A DNA stretch of 32,763 bases from the NCBI GenBank assembly GCA_029552125.1, contig JAKPEE010000056.1:1-32763 (forward strand). Direction: 5' to 3'. Shown in pieces: positions 7,474-15,257 of this stretch; position 1 is the stretch's first letter; each line of letters opens with the position of its first letter. The notes under the pieces are model-generated. The model saw only the letters and a program-made list of their open reading frames with translations, did not search any database and was not told the origin of the DNA. Origin of the DNA: Bacillota bacterium. GTDB taxonomy: Bacteria > Bacillota > Dethiobacteria > DTU022. A program made the translations under genes and the position numbers.

Positions 7474-9381
7474 TTGAGGATAAAGACATCCAGCTTGATC
7501 CTGGCCTGCGCAGCCCTGCTTTTGATTCTAAGCCCCGGTTTGCAGGAGATCGGCCTTGCTGAGCAGATTTCAACGGCTTATCCGGCCGGGGCAGCTACCG
7601 GAATGCAAACGGCGGGTGCAGGTTCAAAGCCCTATGAATACGGGCAGCCTCCTTTGGACGACAACGGGGGGAGCCAGGCCCTGGAGGAGCCGCCGGATCC
7701 CAGGGAGCTTCCGCCGGGGCCGCCGGGTGGCGATTATCCCGATACCGTGACAGTGGAGAAAACTGCTGCAGAGGTGCCCGGCTGCCGCACATACGAGGTT
7801 AATCTAAGCATATCCGGAGATCCGCATATTACTGATGCGCGGCCTATTGACCTGGTGGTCTTAATCGATGTATCCGCGAGCATGGATGAAGGTGCTCCTT
7901 CGGTGTGGACCAAGGGCAAGAAACATGCGGTTACCTTTGCGCAAAATATCGCCGCCAGAACTGACAGTTACGTGGCCATAGTTACCTTTGCCCATAACAT
8001 GAACTCAAACGGGGAGGGCGTGGCCAACCGTAATTTAACCGGTTCTACTGATGGCGATACCTTTTTAAAATTAAATTTTACCAGTCATAAAGGCGATATT
8101 AACAGCAGTATTAACAATATCAACAAGTACTCCGGCGGCAGCAACATAGAAGCCGGTCTGCGAAAGGCGCTGCAGCTGCTTAATAGAGAAAACCGGGACC
8201 ATGCCCACAAGGTTATTGTGTTATTCTCCGACGGCTTGGCCAATGTCAGCAACGACGTATTGCCTGGTCCTGACTGGCCTATCCATCATAATGCCCACAC
8301 TGCCGCTGCCGTTGCCGCCGGGCAGGCTGCCTGGATCACAGCAAGGATCTATACCGTGGGCTTATTTAAAGAGGTTCCCGCAGAGAGCCGTGATATAGCC
8401 AGGGAAACACTGGACTGGGCCGGCAACGCCGGTTTATACGAGGCTGTAAGCGAAGATGATATGGAAGAGATCCTGAATGATATCTACGCGCAAATTGTGC
8501 CCGTCGCCACTGACGCCGTGGTAACGGATAAAATTGCCGAAGGCTTCGAGCTCGTTCCGGGCAGCATCTCCGGGCCGGGGGTGTATGACGAAGAGACCAG
8601 GACTATAACATGGGACCTGGGGGAAATCGAGGGCGAGGCCGCACTGACTTACATGGTCAGGGCCGGCTCATCGAATCCCGGAGGCCTGCAGATGCCCATC
8701 AGCGATTGGGCAAAGCTCGATTACGCCGATGTAAACGGATCCCCAGCCCAGAAACAATTTCCTCTGCCGCGGGTAGATGTTCCGCCGCCGCTGGCGGTAG
8801 ATGCCGGAGTTGACCGGACGCTGCCACCGGGCGGCAGCATAGGGATTGGCGATAATTTGTTGGTAAGCGGCGGCACCGGGCCTTACAGCTACCTCTGGAC
8901 CTGTGATACAGATCCCGGTTGGAGTTCCAACGAAGAAAACCCCCAGGTATCGCCCGCCGGAGATACCATCTACAACGTAACTATCAAGGACAGCAAGGGC
9001 TGCACTGTTTCCGATAACGTGGCTGTAACGATTTTAAAAGGCTCCATCACTGTCTCAAAGGTGATGGAGAACGGCGCGGGCGGCGCCAGATCTTTCCCCA
9101 TCTATGTGGAAGGCAACGGCCATACCTGGAGCATGCTGCTGAGCGCCGGTGAGTCGGCTACCATTACAGGGCTGGAGCCGGGCACCTACACCGTCCGTGA
9201 AGTGGTCCCCATGTATTACCGTCCGGCCGGCATCAACCCGCAGACTGTAAACATCGGCCCTGACAATCCAACCGGCCACGTTACTGTTGCCAACCGCAAG
9301 GTAAACGATGCCTGGTTCTGGGATGAGGATGAAAAAATAAACACTTTTTCTGTCATCAAAGTATTTTCATCGTCATCCTGA
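7474..9381 (+). CDS. Secreted von Willebrand factor A domain protein with SpaA/PKD-like repeats
   Basis: The TTG start at 7474 follows AAAGGAGGT by 9 bases and gives 635 residues. There is a signal peptide (residues 1-27: RIKTSSLILACAALLLIL) and a Pro/Gly-rich linker. A vWA domain spans about 125-335, with MIDAS residues D132, S134 and S136 in LIDVSASMD and a later SDG. Next come a DUF11-like beta domain (about 350-425), a PKD-like domain (about 445-520), and a SpaA/Cna-B-like domain (about 525-610) ending GLEPGTYTVREV. Such proteins bind ligands at the cell surface or form adhesin tips. It heads the SipW/TasA cluster. The last residues, VIKVFSSSS, are encoded by a dispersed repeat, and no sorting motif is present, so the natural C-terminus may be lost. 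Confidence 0.88.
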   Translation: MRIKTSSLILACAALLLILSPGLQEIGLAEQISTAYPAGAATGMQTAGAGSKPYEYGQPPLDDNGGSQALEEPPDPRELPPGPPGGDYPDTVTVEKTAAEVPGCRTYEVNLSISGDPHITDARPIDLVVLIDVSASMDEGAPSVWTKGKKHAVTFAQNIAARTDSYVAIVTFAHNMNSNGEGVANRNLTGSTDGDTFLKLNFTSHKGDINSSINNINKYSGGSNIEAGLRKALQLLNRENRDHAHKVIVLFSDGLANVSNDVLPGPDWPIHHNAHTAAAVAAGQAAWITARIYTVGLFKEVPAESRDIARETLDWAGNAGLYEAVSEDDMEEILNDIYAQIVPVATDAVVTDKIAEGFELVPGSISGPGVYDEETRTITWDLGEIEGEAALTYMVRAGSSNPGGLQMPISDWAKLDYADVNGSPAQKQFPLPRVDVPPPLAVDAGVDRTLPPGGSIGIGDNLLVSGGTGPYSYLWTCDTDPGWSSNEENPQVSPAGDTIYNVTIKDSKGCTVSDNVAVTILKGSITVSKVMENGAGGARSFPIYVEGNGHTWSMLLSAGESATITGLEPGTYTVREVVPMYYRPAGINPQTVNIGPDNPTGHVTVANRKVNDAWFWDEDEKINTFSVIKVFSSSS

Positions 9382-9500
9382 AGTAGTCTCCGTCATCCAA
9401 AGGTACATTCTCCAACATCCTGAGCTGCATTCTCTGCTGAACTGCATTATCTGTCATCCTGAGCGCAGCGAAGGATCTCGGTTGCTAATCCTTGTTACGG
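9345..9500 (+). repeat. Degenerate copies of a dispersed TCATCCTGAGC repeat
   Basis: The stretch has several related units: CGTCATCCTGAAG near 9371, CGTCATCC near 9391, ACATCCTGAGC near 9414, and the best copy, TGTCATCCTGAGCGCAGCGA, starting near 9451 and followed by AGGATCTCGG. A motif of this type is, from general knowledge, dispersed in many bacterial genomes. The first unit supplies the stop codon of the vWA gene (TCATCCTGA). It fills the 175-base gap before the signal peptidase gene, much wider than the roughly 62-base gaps in the rest of the operon. Confidence 0.6.
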
Positions 9501-9556
9501 AGTACAAAACGCTTGTCTTTGAAGTTTGAGCTATGGAAAGGCAGGCTCCTGGATGA

Positions 9557-10144
9557 ATGGCTGAAAACCTGTGGCAAAAAACAGCCCAACTGATTAACAC
9601 TATCACCTTTATCCTGCTGATAGCAGCCGCTTTCCTGCTGGCTTTTTTCCTGCTCCGGGGGAAGCTGACCGGCGCCGGCCCCTCCATTGCCGGCTACAAA
9701 TTATTTACCGTTATGAGCGGCAGTATGGAGCCGGCATTGAAGGTGGGAAGCGTGGTGGTGGTGCAGCCGCTGCCGCCGGAGGCAGTTCAGCCCGGGGATA
9801 TCATTACCTACCGCAGTGAGACCGGCCGGAACTTCATTACCCACCGGGTGGCACGCATTAATTCGGAAGGCGCCCTCCTCTTTTACACCATGGGGGATGC
9901 CAATGAAGCCCTTGATCCGCTGCCGGCTCAGGCACGGCAGCTGGTGGGCAAGGTGGCGCTCAGCGTGCCTTACCTGGGTTACCTGCTTTTCTTTTTCCGC
10001 ACCCGGGCCGGGCTGATGCTTCTGTGCTGCCTGGCAGTATTGTTTATAGCTGGGGAGTTGATCCGCACTATTTTGCTAAGAGAAAAAAAGGGCTTGCATA
10101 GCGCCGGTGAGGAGGTGGCGGAATTAAGGATTAATAGGTTCTAA
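9557..10144 (+). CDS. sipW: Signal peptidase I, SipW / ER type
   Basis: The protein has 195 residues with a membrane segment at about 14-34, then the catalytic box KLFTVMSGSMEPAL with nucleophile Ser56. FITHRVARI puts His96 where most bacterial type I enzymes have Lys. This Ser-His arrangement is the mark of the SipW/ER-type (S26B) group. Further on are YTMGDANE, typical of domain E, and a second membrane segment at about 146-178. SipW-type enzymes process TasA/CalY-like proteins, and two such genes follow immediately. The ribosome binding site is poor (AAAGG well upstream). The symbol is given by family analogy. Confidence 0.9.
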   Translation: MAENLWQKTAQLINTITFILLIAAAFLLAFFLLRGKLTGAGPSIAGYKLFTVMSGSMEPALKVGSVVVVQPLPPEAVQPGDIITYRSETGRNFITHRVARINSEGALLFYTMGDANEALDPLPAQARQLVGKVALSVPYLGYLLFFFRTRAGLMLLCCLAVLFIAGELIRTILLREKKGLHSAGEEVAELRINRF

Positions 10145-10209
10145 AAACAGACTGCTGTTATCGGGTTATACCCCATTGTTTAAAGATCTGTTAAGGAGGC
10201 AGATTTTTA

Positions 10210-10776
10210 GTGAAAAAAAAGATCCTGATTGGCCTGGGGGTTATTTTTCTGGCGGCGCTCATGGTTGCGGCGGGCACCTGGGCCTGGTTTACCGCCGAGG
10301 CAGAACCGGTAATCAACCAGTTTACTACCGGCACGGTGGAAATTGAGATTATCGATGAATATGAAGAGATCACAAACTGGAACCCGGGAGACACCGCGGA
10401 CAAAGATGTCAGCATCGAGAACCTGGGCACAAAATGCGCCTATGTCCGCGTGAAGTTGACACCGGCATGGGGCGATATGGTGGAGGGAGAGTTCGTGTCT
10501 GATGAGAATCTGGGAACAACCAATGTCACTCTTAACTGGAACGAGGAAGAGTGGATGCTCCATGCTGACGGCTACTATTACTACATGAACACCCTCCCGG
10601 CAGGTGAGACAACACCGCTGCTGCTGGATTCAGTGACCCTGGTTGGCCCAGATACTGACAACAGCTACCAGGGCAAGGTCTTCCAGATTCTTATCGAGGC
10701 AGACGCGGTGCAGTGTACGAACGACGCATACAAGGACGTTTGGGGTATGGATGAGTTGCCCTGGTTGGCTGAATGA
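10210..10776 (+). CDS. TasA/CalY-like secreted protein, SipW-dependent signal (copy 1)
   Basis: The GTG start follows AAGGAGG, giving 188 residues. The N-terminus is a SipW-type signal: KKKILIGLGVIFLAALMVAA, then GTWAWFTAEAEP. A beta-rich body follows, with FTTGTVEIEI, NPGDTADKDVSIENLG, and CAYVRVKLTPAWG. In Bacillus, homologues are secreted fibre or camelysin (M73-family) proteins that assemble into matrix filaments. The two paralogues here share NPGD, GxKCAYVRV, LLL-SV and SYQGKV/EYQGKV blocks, and the protein is likely the structural subunit handled by the signal peptidase just upstream. Fibre formation is inferred, not shown. Confidence 0.85.
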   Translation: MKKKILIGLGVIFLAALMVAAGTWAWFTAEAEPVINQFTTGTVEIEIIDEYEEITNWNPGDTADKDVSIENLGTKCAYVRVKLTPAWGDMVEGEFVSDENLGTTNVTLNWNEEEWMLHADGYYYYMNTLPAGETTPLLLDSVTLVGPDTDNSYQGKVFQILIEADAVQCTNDAYKDVWGMDELPWLAE

Positions 10777-10781
10777 AATAT

Positions 10782-10808
10782 GCCGGGAAGCGGGCGCCGG
10801 TTCCCGGC
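10782..10808 (+). promoter_or_regulatory. GC-rich mRNA hairpin between the two TasA-like genes
   Basis: GCCGGGAA (10782-10789) pairs perfectly with TTCCCGGC (10801-10808) around an 11-base loop. There is no T run, so it is not a terminator of the usual kind. It sits right after the stop of the first TasA-like gene and could stabilise that part of the message, changing the ratio of the two subunits. Confidence 0.45.
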
Positions 10809-10840
10809 CCGGAACGCCCCCGAAGGAGGGGATAGGTTAG

Positions 10841-11419
10841 ATGAAAAAGCTCGTCCCGGTTGGCATACTGCTTTTTTCCCTGGCTGCGCTGCTGGCGGCG
10901 GGAACCTGGACCTGGTTTAATTTTAAAGCAGACCCGGCAGTAAACAGCTTTACCGCCGGCACGGTGGAAATCGAAATTAACGAGCACGGTTTTCAAGATA
11001 TTGAAAACTGGAACCCGGGCGATAACACGGTTAAACAGGTCAGCGTGAAGACTCTGGGCAGCAAGTGCGCCTATGTGCGGGTTTCGTTAACCCCTGTCTG
11101 GGGCCATATGGATGGAGAGATCTTTGTCGCTGAGCCCAGCCTGCCGGTTGACAATGTTGTCTTCAATTGGAATCAAGCGGGATGGGTCTACGATAGCGGC
11201 TGGTATTACTGCAAGGATATCCTCTGCCCTGAACATGAAGAAACATCTCTGCTGCTGGAATCGGTGAGCCTGCTTCATGCTGCGGGCAGTGAGTACCAGG
11301 GGAAGGTCCTGCGGATCGTGGTCAGCGCTGAAGCGGTGCAGGCTTCACATGAGGCATTCAAGGATGCCTGGGGGCTTACATCCCTGCCGGCAAGCGTAGA
11401 GCAATGGGTGGCTCCGTAA
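10841..11419 (+). CDS. TasA/CalY-like secreted protein, SipW-dependent signal (copy 2)
   Basis: The protein has 192 residues, with an ATG start behind GAAGGAGGGG. Signal peptide: KKLVPVGILLFSLAALLAAG, then TWTWFNFKADPAV. The body repeats the pattern of copy 1: FTAGTVEIEI, NWNPGDNTVKQVSV, CAYVRVSLTPVWG and EYQGKVLRIVV. It differs in the central region and has a pair of cysteines in CKDILCP that copy 1 lacks. It is presumably a second fibre or minor subunit. It starts 64 bases after copy 1, so the pair reads as a tandem duplication within one operon. Confidence 0.85.
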   Translation: MKKLVPVGILLFSLAALLAAGTWTWFNFKADPAVNSFTAGTVEIEINEHGFQDIENWNPGDNTVKQVSVKTLGSKCAYVRVSLTPVWGHMDGEIFVAEPSLPVDNVVFNWNQAGWVYDSGWYYCKDILCPEHEETSLLLESVSLLHAAGSEYQGKVLRIVVSAEAVQASHEAFKDAWGLTSLPASVEQWVAP

Positions 11420-11480
11420 TCCCGGTAAAACGGCCCGGAAAATTACCTACCCCCCAACTCAAAAGAAGGGAGGCAGCCGT

Positions 11481-12086
11481 TTGAAAACGATGACGAAGTT
11501 GGCCGCGGCCTTCTGCGCGATGCTGCTGGTGCTGTTAGCCGCTTTCCCGGCACTGGCCGCGACTACCGATCTGAAGCTGGTAGGGGGAGCGGCGGGCCTG
11601 GTGCTGTTGCCGGCGGAAGGAAAGCTGTTTGACCTGCAGAATATGAGCCCGGGAGATACCCGCACGGCAACAATAACAATTAAAAATGATTATTCAAAGT
11701 GGTACGATCTCTGGATGCGGGCTGAGGATGTTACTGCCGAGAAGCCCAGTTTATTTGAGGTAATGGAACTGACGGTCCTCTATCGCGGCAAGGAGCTCTA
11801 CCGGGGACCGGTGGCCGGCTTTGCCGGAGACGCCTCCATTTACCTGGGCCGCTATCACCCCGGAGAGAGCGGCGAGCTGACGGCTACGGTGCATCTTCCC
11901 GGCCCGGCAACGGGAAATGAATACCAGGGCAAGAGCGCCGGCGTAAAGTGGATCTTCACGGCCCAGTCCAGCGGCGAGGTTCTGCCTCCGACGGGCGGTG
12001 AATGGGCATCCTACGTCCTCCTGGGGAGCCTGGCGCTGCTGGCCGGAATACAGTTGGCCTCCAGGCGCCAACGGCTCCCGGCATAA
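11481..12086 (+). CDS. LPxTG cell-wall-anchored protein of the TasA-like locus
   Basis: The TTG start at 11481 lies 7 bases after AAGGGAGG, giving 201 residues. Signal peptide: LAAAFCAMLLVLLAAFPALA. The central beta-rich part (residues 30-165) includes NMSPGDTRTATITIKND and EYQGKSAGVKW, echoing the TasA-like neighbours. It ends with LPPTG (168-172), a hydrophobic helix and the RRQR charged tail, a complete sortase sorting signal. It probably fixes the fibre to peptidoglycan. No sortase gene is present in the window, so the enzyme must be encoded elsewhere. It is the last gene of the operon. Confidence 0.88.
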   Translation: MKTMTKLAAAFCAMLLVLLAAFPALAATTDLKLVGGAAGLVLLPAEGKLFDLQNMSPGDTRTATITIKNDYSKWYDLWMRAEDVTAEKPSLFEVMELTVLYRGKELYRGPVAGFAGDASIYLGRYHPGESGELTATVHLPGPATGNEYQGKSAGVKWIFTAQSSGEVLPPTGGEWASYVLLGSLALLAGIQLASRRQRLPA

Positions 12087-12112
12087 GATTAAATAGTTCA
12101 ACAGCCTAAAGC

Positions 12113-12155
12113 GAGCCGCCTCCTTAAGCGAAAGCAGGAAGCGGCTCCTTTTTTT
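12113..12155 (+). terminator. Rho-independent terminator of the matrix operon
   Basis: GAGCCGC(C)TCCT pairs with AGGAGCGGCTC-like AGGAAGCGGCTC (12136-12147). A run of T follows at 12149-12155. It lies 27 bases after the LPxTG gene and closes the vWA-sipW-TasA-LPxTG unit. Confidence 0.85.
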
Positions 12156-12179
12156 AATGAAAAGGTAACCCTTGACTTG

Positions 12180-12208
12180 TTGATCAAAAATAAGAAGTCT
12201 CCTATAAT
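12180..12208 (+). promoter_or_regulatory. Promoter for the ferritin-like gene
   Basis: TTGATC (12180-12185) and a perfect TATAAT (12203-12208) are separated by 17 bases, matching the sigma-A consensus. It lies about 110 bases before the start codon, after the previous terminator, so the ferritin-like gene is transcribed alone. Confidence 0.7.
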
Positions 12209-12318
12209 TAATACAGATTACGTGGAGCATTGAAAAATTAGTCTATAAAAATGAAGCATTTGTGGTGTTCTGAAGGACAAATTTATGCATACTAAAATAA
12301 AAGCTGGAGGTGAAAGAT

Positions 12319-12624
12319 ATGCCCGAGTTTGGACACGCTTTTTCCGGACTGGCTAAAGACCGTAAACTAACTCACCAGGAATTGATCAGGGCAATCCGTT
12401 TTATGATTGCCGCGGAGTATGAGGCAGTTCAGCTTTACATGCAATTGGCGGAATCAATCGATAATGAGCTGGCAATTGAGGTCTTGAAGGATATTGCAGA
12501 CGAAGAAAGAGTACATGCCGGTGAATTTCTGAGATTATTAAAGGAACTTGATCCCGAAGAAGAAAAGTTTTATGCCGAGGGTGTTGAAGAAGTAGAAGAA
12601 ATAATTGAGAAAATGAAGAAGTAG
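12319..12624 (+). CDS. Small ferritin-like / encapsulated-ferritin-type protein
   Basis: ATG 12319 is preferred to the GTG at 12310 because GGAGGTGA lies 5-6 bases before it and overlaps the GTG. The product has 101 residues. It is two helices with E-x-x-x-x-L-Y in AAEYEAVQLYMQLAES and EExxH in ADEERVHAGEFLRLL, followed by DPEEEKFY. These are the iron ligands of the short, two-helix ferritin-like proteins that dimerise to build a diiron site. Known relatives are the encapsulin-packaged ferritins and the ferritin-like part fused to Pyrococcus encapsulin. No encapsulin gene is nearby and no typical cargo-loading peptide is obvious. It is likely a ferroxidase / iron-storage or oxidative-stress protein. 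Confidence 0.8.
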   Translation: MPEFGHAFSGLAKDRKLTHQELIRAIRFMIAAEYEAVQLYMQLAESIDNELAIEVLKDIADEERVHAGEFLRLLKELDPEEEKFYAEGVEEVEEIIEKMKK

Positions 12625-12662
12625 CCAGGCGTATTGGACATCCCTACTGCCAAGAATAAATT

Positions 12663-12709
12663 AAAAAAGGCATCAATTGGAAAGCAGCCAACTAATCGAT
12701 GCCTTTTTT
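12663..12709 (+). terminator. Rho-independent terminator after the ferritin-like gene
   Basis: AAAAAAGGCATC (12663-12674) pairs exactly with GATGCCTTTTTT (12698-12709), so the T run is part of the stem. The A-rich 5' arm makes it potentially bidirectional. It isolates the ferritin-like gene from the sugar locus downstream. Confidence 0.85.
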
Positions 12710-12725
12710 ATTAATGGATTGTTTG

Positions 12726-12754
12726 TTACAGATCTTTTGTAAATATACTATAAT
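12726..12754 (+). promoter_or_regulatory. Candidate promoter of the sugar locus
   Basis: A perfect TATAAT (12749-12754) has TTACAG 17 bases upstream (12726-12731), a fair -35. It is the only good -10 box between the terminator at 12709 and the nahK-like start. A short palindrome, CAAATGCTTTG, follows it and could be an operator, but no cre-box consensus is met. Confidence 0.55.
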
Positions 12755-12801
12755 TTATGCAAATGCTTTGATTTTAACCCTTAGTTATGGGAGATGGACC
12801 C

Positions 12802-13869
12802 ATGCTGGAGATCGCCGGCAAGTTTTGCTTCGCGGGGAATCCTGTGCGCTGCGAGGAATACGGCTGCGGCCTGGTTAATAAAACCTATCATGTGGTCTGC
12901 GACAGCGGCGCGGAATATATTTTGCAAAAGGTGAATACCTCCACCTTTAAAGACCCGGTGTCTTTGATGAAAAATATAGAACTGGTAACCCGTTATCTTA
13001 AGCAGCGCGTCAAGTCAGAGCGGGAAGCCCTCTCCCCGGTGCCGGCTTCCGATGGAAAACTCTACGTGGAGGATGAAAAACACGGCTTCTGGAGGGCATA
13101 CGATTTTATAACCGGCAGCATCAGCCTTGATCGCGCCACCTCTGCCGGTGATTTTTACCAGGGCGCACTGGCTTTTGGCCGCTTTATCGACATCCTCTCC
13201 GATTTTCCCGCCGGCATCCTGGCAGAAACTATCCCCGGCTTTCATGACACCGTTTCCCGCTATCGTGCCTTTAAGGAAGCGGTAGCGCTTGACGCCTGCG
13301 GGCGGGTCAAGAAAGCCCAGAGAGAGATCAATTTTGCCCTTTCTCAGGAGCCCTTTGCTTCGGTGTTCATGGATCTGCTTGAGAAGGGGTCGCTGCCGCT
13401 GCGGGTAACCCATAACGACACCAAGCTGAACAACGTTCTTTTTGATAAGGAGACCCGCACCGCTCTTTGCATAGTGGATCTCGATACCGTTATGCCGGGC
13501 CTGGTTATGAACGACTTTGGAGATGCCATCCGCTTTGGCGCGAGCACCGCCGCTGAAGACGAACCGGACCTTTCCCGGGTCCAGCTGGACCTCGAATTGT
13601 ATGCCGCGTTTGCCCAGGGCTTTATAGAAGCTTGTGGGAATAACATAACCAAAGAGGAAATTGAGCTTTTCCCCACCGGTGCTAAAATGATGACCCTTGA
13701 GTGCGGGGTGCGCTTCTTGACGGATTATCTGTCCGGTGATACATATTTCCGGACCAGCTATCCCGAACACAACCTGGTGCGGTGCCGCACGCAATTCAAG
13801 CTTGTTTCGGATATGGATAAGAAAAGTTCGCAGATGAACCAGATTGTGGCAAGGGCGGCGAGAAGATGA
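12802..13869 (+). CDS. nahK: N-acetylhexosamine 1-kinase (NahK-type aminoglycoside-phosphotransferase fold)
   Basis: ATG 12802 follows GGGAG/GGAGATGG. The ATG at 12787 has no ribosome binding site. The product has 355 residues. The sequence closely matches what is known of bifidobacterial NahK: the YILQKVNTSTFKDPVSLMKN segment, the catalytic loop RVTHNDTKLNNVLFD, the metal-binding DLDTVMPG, then NDFGDAIRFGAST and SYPEHNLVRCRTQFKLV. NahK phosphorylates GlcNAc or GalNAc at the anomeric carbon with ATP, the entry step of lacto-/galacto-N-biose use. Here it overlaps the next kinase gene by 4 bases. The GH112 phosphorylase and the uridylyltransferase that normally accompany it are not in the window. 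Confidence 0.9.
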   Translation: MLEIAGKFCFAGNPVRCEEYGCGLVNKTYHVVCDSGAEYILQKVNTSTFKDPVSLMKNIELVTRYLKQRVKSEREALSPVPASDGKLYVEDEKHGFWRAYDFITGSISLDRATSAGDFYQGALAFGRFIDILSDFPAGILAETIPGFHDTVSRYRAFKEAVALDACGRVKKAQREINFALSQEPFASVFMDLLEKGSLPLRVTHNDTKLNNVLFDKETRTALCIVDLDTVMPGLVMNDFGDAIRFGASTAAEDEPDLSRVQLDLELYAAFAQGFIEACGNNITKEEIELFPTGAKMMTLECGVRFLTDYLSGDTYFRTSYPEHNLVRCRTQFKLVSDMDKKSSQMNQIVARAARR

Positions 13870-15257
13870 AAGTACACGGCATTGAGGTAAAAGCCAGAAA
13901 TATTCCCCCGCTGGATAGAAATTTTGTTTCCATGTATCAATTCAACCAATCTTATCTCCGGACAGCCGGCAAGCCTGTCGGCATCGCCATTACTCGAAAT
14001 GACGGGCAGACGGCAGTGTACCGCACGTTTATTCACGGCACCCCGCAGATGTGGGAGGCCGATGCTTTCTATATCGACAGGCTGGTAAAGACTCTCTTGT
14101 GGATGAAAGGCGGCTTTAAAATATACATTGCCGGAGACAAAAACATTTTTGCCCACATTAAAAAAGCCTATTCGCCCGGCGGCTCACGTGAGTTTGACTG
14201 CAACTTTATGGCGGATGTATATGAAACTGATTTTACGGTGGAACTATGTGATGAGCTTCCGGAACCGTGGGAAGAAACAAGACCCGTCGGCGGTCATACA
14301 AGGGGCTGCCGGATTGGCTTTGATGCGGGTGGAACTAACAGGAAGGTTGCCGCTGTGGTTGATGGGGAGGTTGTCTACTCTGAAGTAGTCCCCTGGCACC
14401 CCCAGCAGTGTGCCGATCCCGATTATCACTTTAATGAGATAGTCTGTGCTTTCAAGACCGCGGCCTCGAAGATGCCCCGCGTTGATGCCATCGGCATCTC
14501 GGCGGCGGGCATCTATATTAATAACCGGACCATGAAGGCATCTCTTTTTCGCAGCGTGCCCGAAGACTTGTTCAATCAAAAGGTAAAAAATATCTATATT
14601 CGCGCCGCCAGGGAAATTGGCGATGTGCCGGTTGAGGTTTGCAATGACGGAGATGTTGCCGCCCTGTCGGGTGCAATAAGCCTGAAAAAGAATAATGTAA
14701 TGGGTATTGCCTTGGGGACGAGTGAAGCGGCGGGCTTTGTGGACCGTAATGGGAATATCACCGGCTGGCTTAACGAACTTGCTTTTGTCCCTGTGGACGC
14801 CAATCCTCATGCGGCCCGGGATGAGTGGTCCGGGGACCTGGGCTGCGGGGTAAATTACCTCTCGCAGGATGCGGTAATCAGGCTGGCCGGCGCGGGCGGG
14901 ATAGCCTTTGGCCAAAATACGGCACCGGCAGAAAAAATAAATCATATTCGGGAGCTTTTGGAGCACAACCACCCGGTGGCAAGAGATATTTATGTCTCCA
15001 TTGGAGTATACCTGGGCCATACGCTGCCCCTATATCATCATTATTACGGCTTTGATCACCTGCTGCTCCTCGGCGGCGTAACCTCGGGAAAGGCGGGAGA
15101 GATCATCGTTTCGACAGCCAGGTCTCTCCTGGAAGACGAATATCCCGGTATTGCAGGCAAGTTTTCCCTATATCTGCCTGATGATAAAATGCGCCGTGTG
15201 GGCCTTTCCGTTGCTGCAGCCAGCCTTCCCGATATAGAAGTGATGATACCATGCTGA
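13866..15257 (+). CDS. ROK-like sugar kinase with a 145-residue N-terminal extension
   Basis: 463 residues, starting inside the stop of the previous gene (ATGA overlap). Residues 1-145 match no family I recognise. From residue 148 the ASKHA fold starts with the phosphate loop RIGFDAGGTNRKVAAV. The phosphate-2/catalytic region is CNDGDVAALSG, with D261 as the likely base. The usual ROK zinc motif (CxCGxxGCxE) is missing, as is the usual GTGIGGG, replaced by GTSEAAG. It probably phosphorylates a sugar, likely an amino sugar since nagA follows and overlaps it by 7 bases. The N-terminal part could bind the sugar or a partner. Kinase fold is secure, substrate inferred. Confidence 0.75.
   Translation: MKVHGIEVKARNIPPLDRNFVSMYQFNQSYLRTAGKPVGIAITRNDGQTAVYRTFIHGTPQMWEADAFYIDRLVKTLLWMKGGFKIYIAGDKNIFAHIKKAYSPGGSREFDCNFMADVYETDFTVELCDELPEPWEETRPVGGHTRGCRIGFDAGGTNRKVAAVVDGEVVYSEVVPWHPQQCADPDYHFNEIVCAFKTAASKMPRVDAIGISAAGIYINNRTMKASLFRSVPEDLFNQKVKNIYIRAAREIGDVPVEVCNDGDVAALSGAISLKKNNVMGIALGTSEAAGFVDRNGNITGWLNELAFVPVDANPHAARDEWSGDLGCGVNYLSQDAVIRLAGAGGIAFGQNTAPAEKINHIRELLEHNHPVARDIYVSIGVYLGHTLPLYHHYYGFDHLLLLGGVTSGKAGEIIVSTARSLLEDEYPGIAGKFSLYLPDDKMRRVGLSVAAASLPDIEVMIPC

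Noticed and set aside
12751-12780. Possible catabolite-repression (cre) box, TGCAAATGCTTTGA
   Set aside because: At least three mismatches to the cre consensus, including the central CG.
13015-13794. 259-codon minus-strand frame inside nahK
   Set aside because: The nahK reading carries every family motif, and this frame has none.
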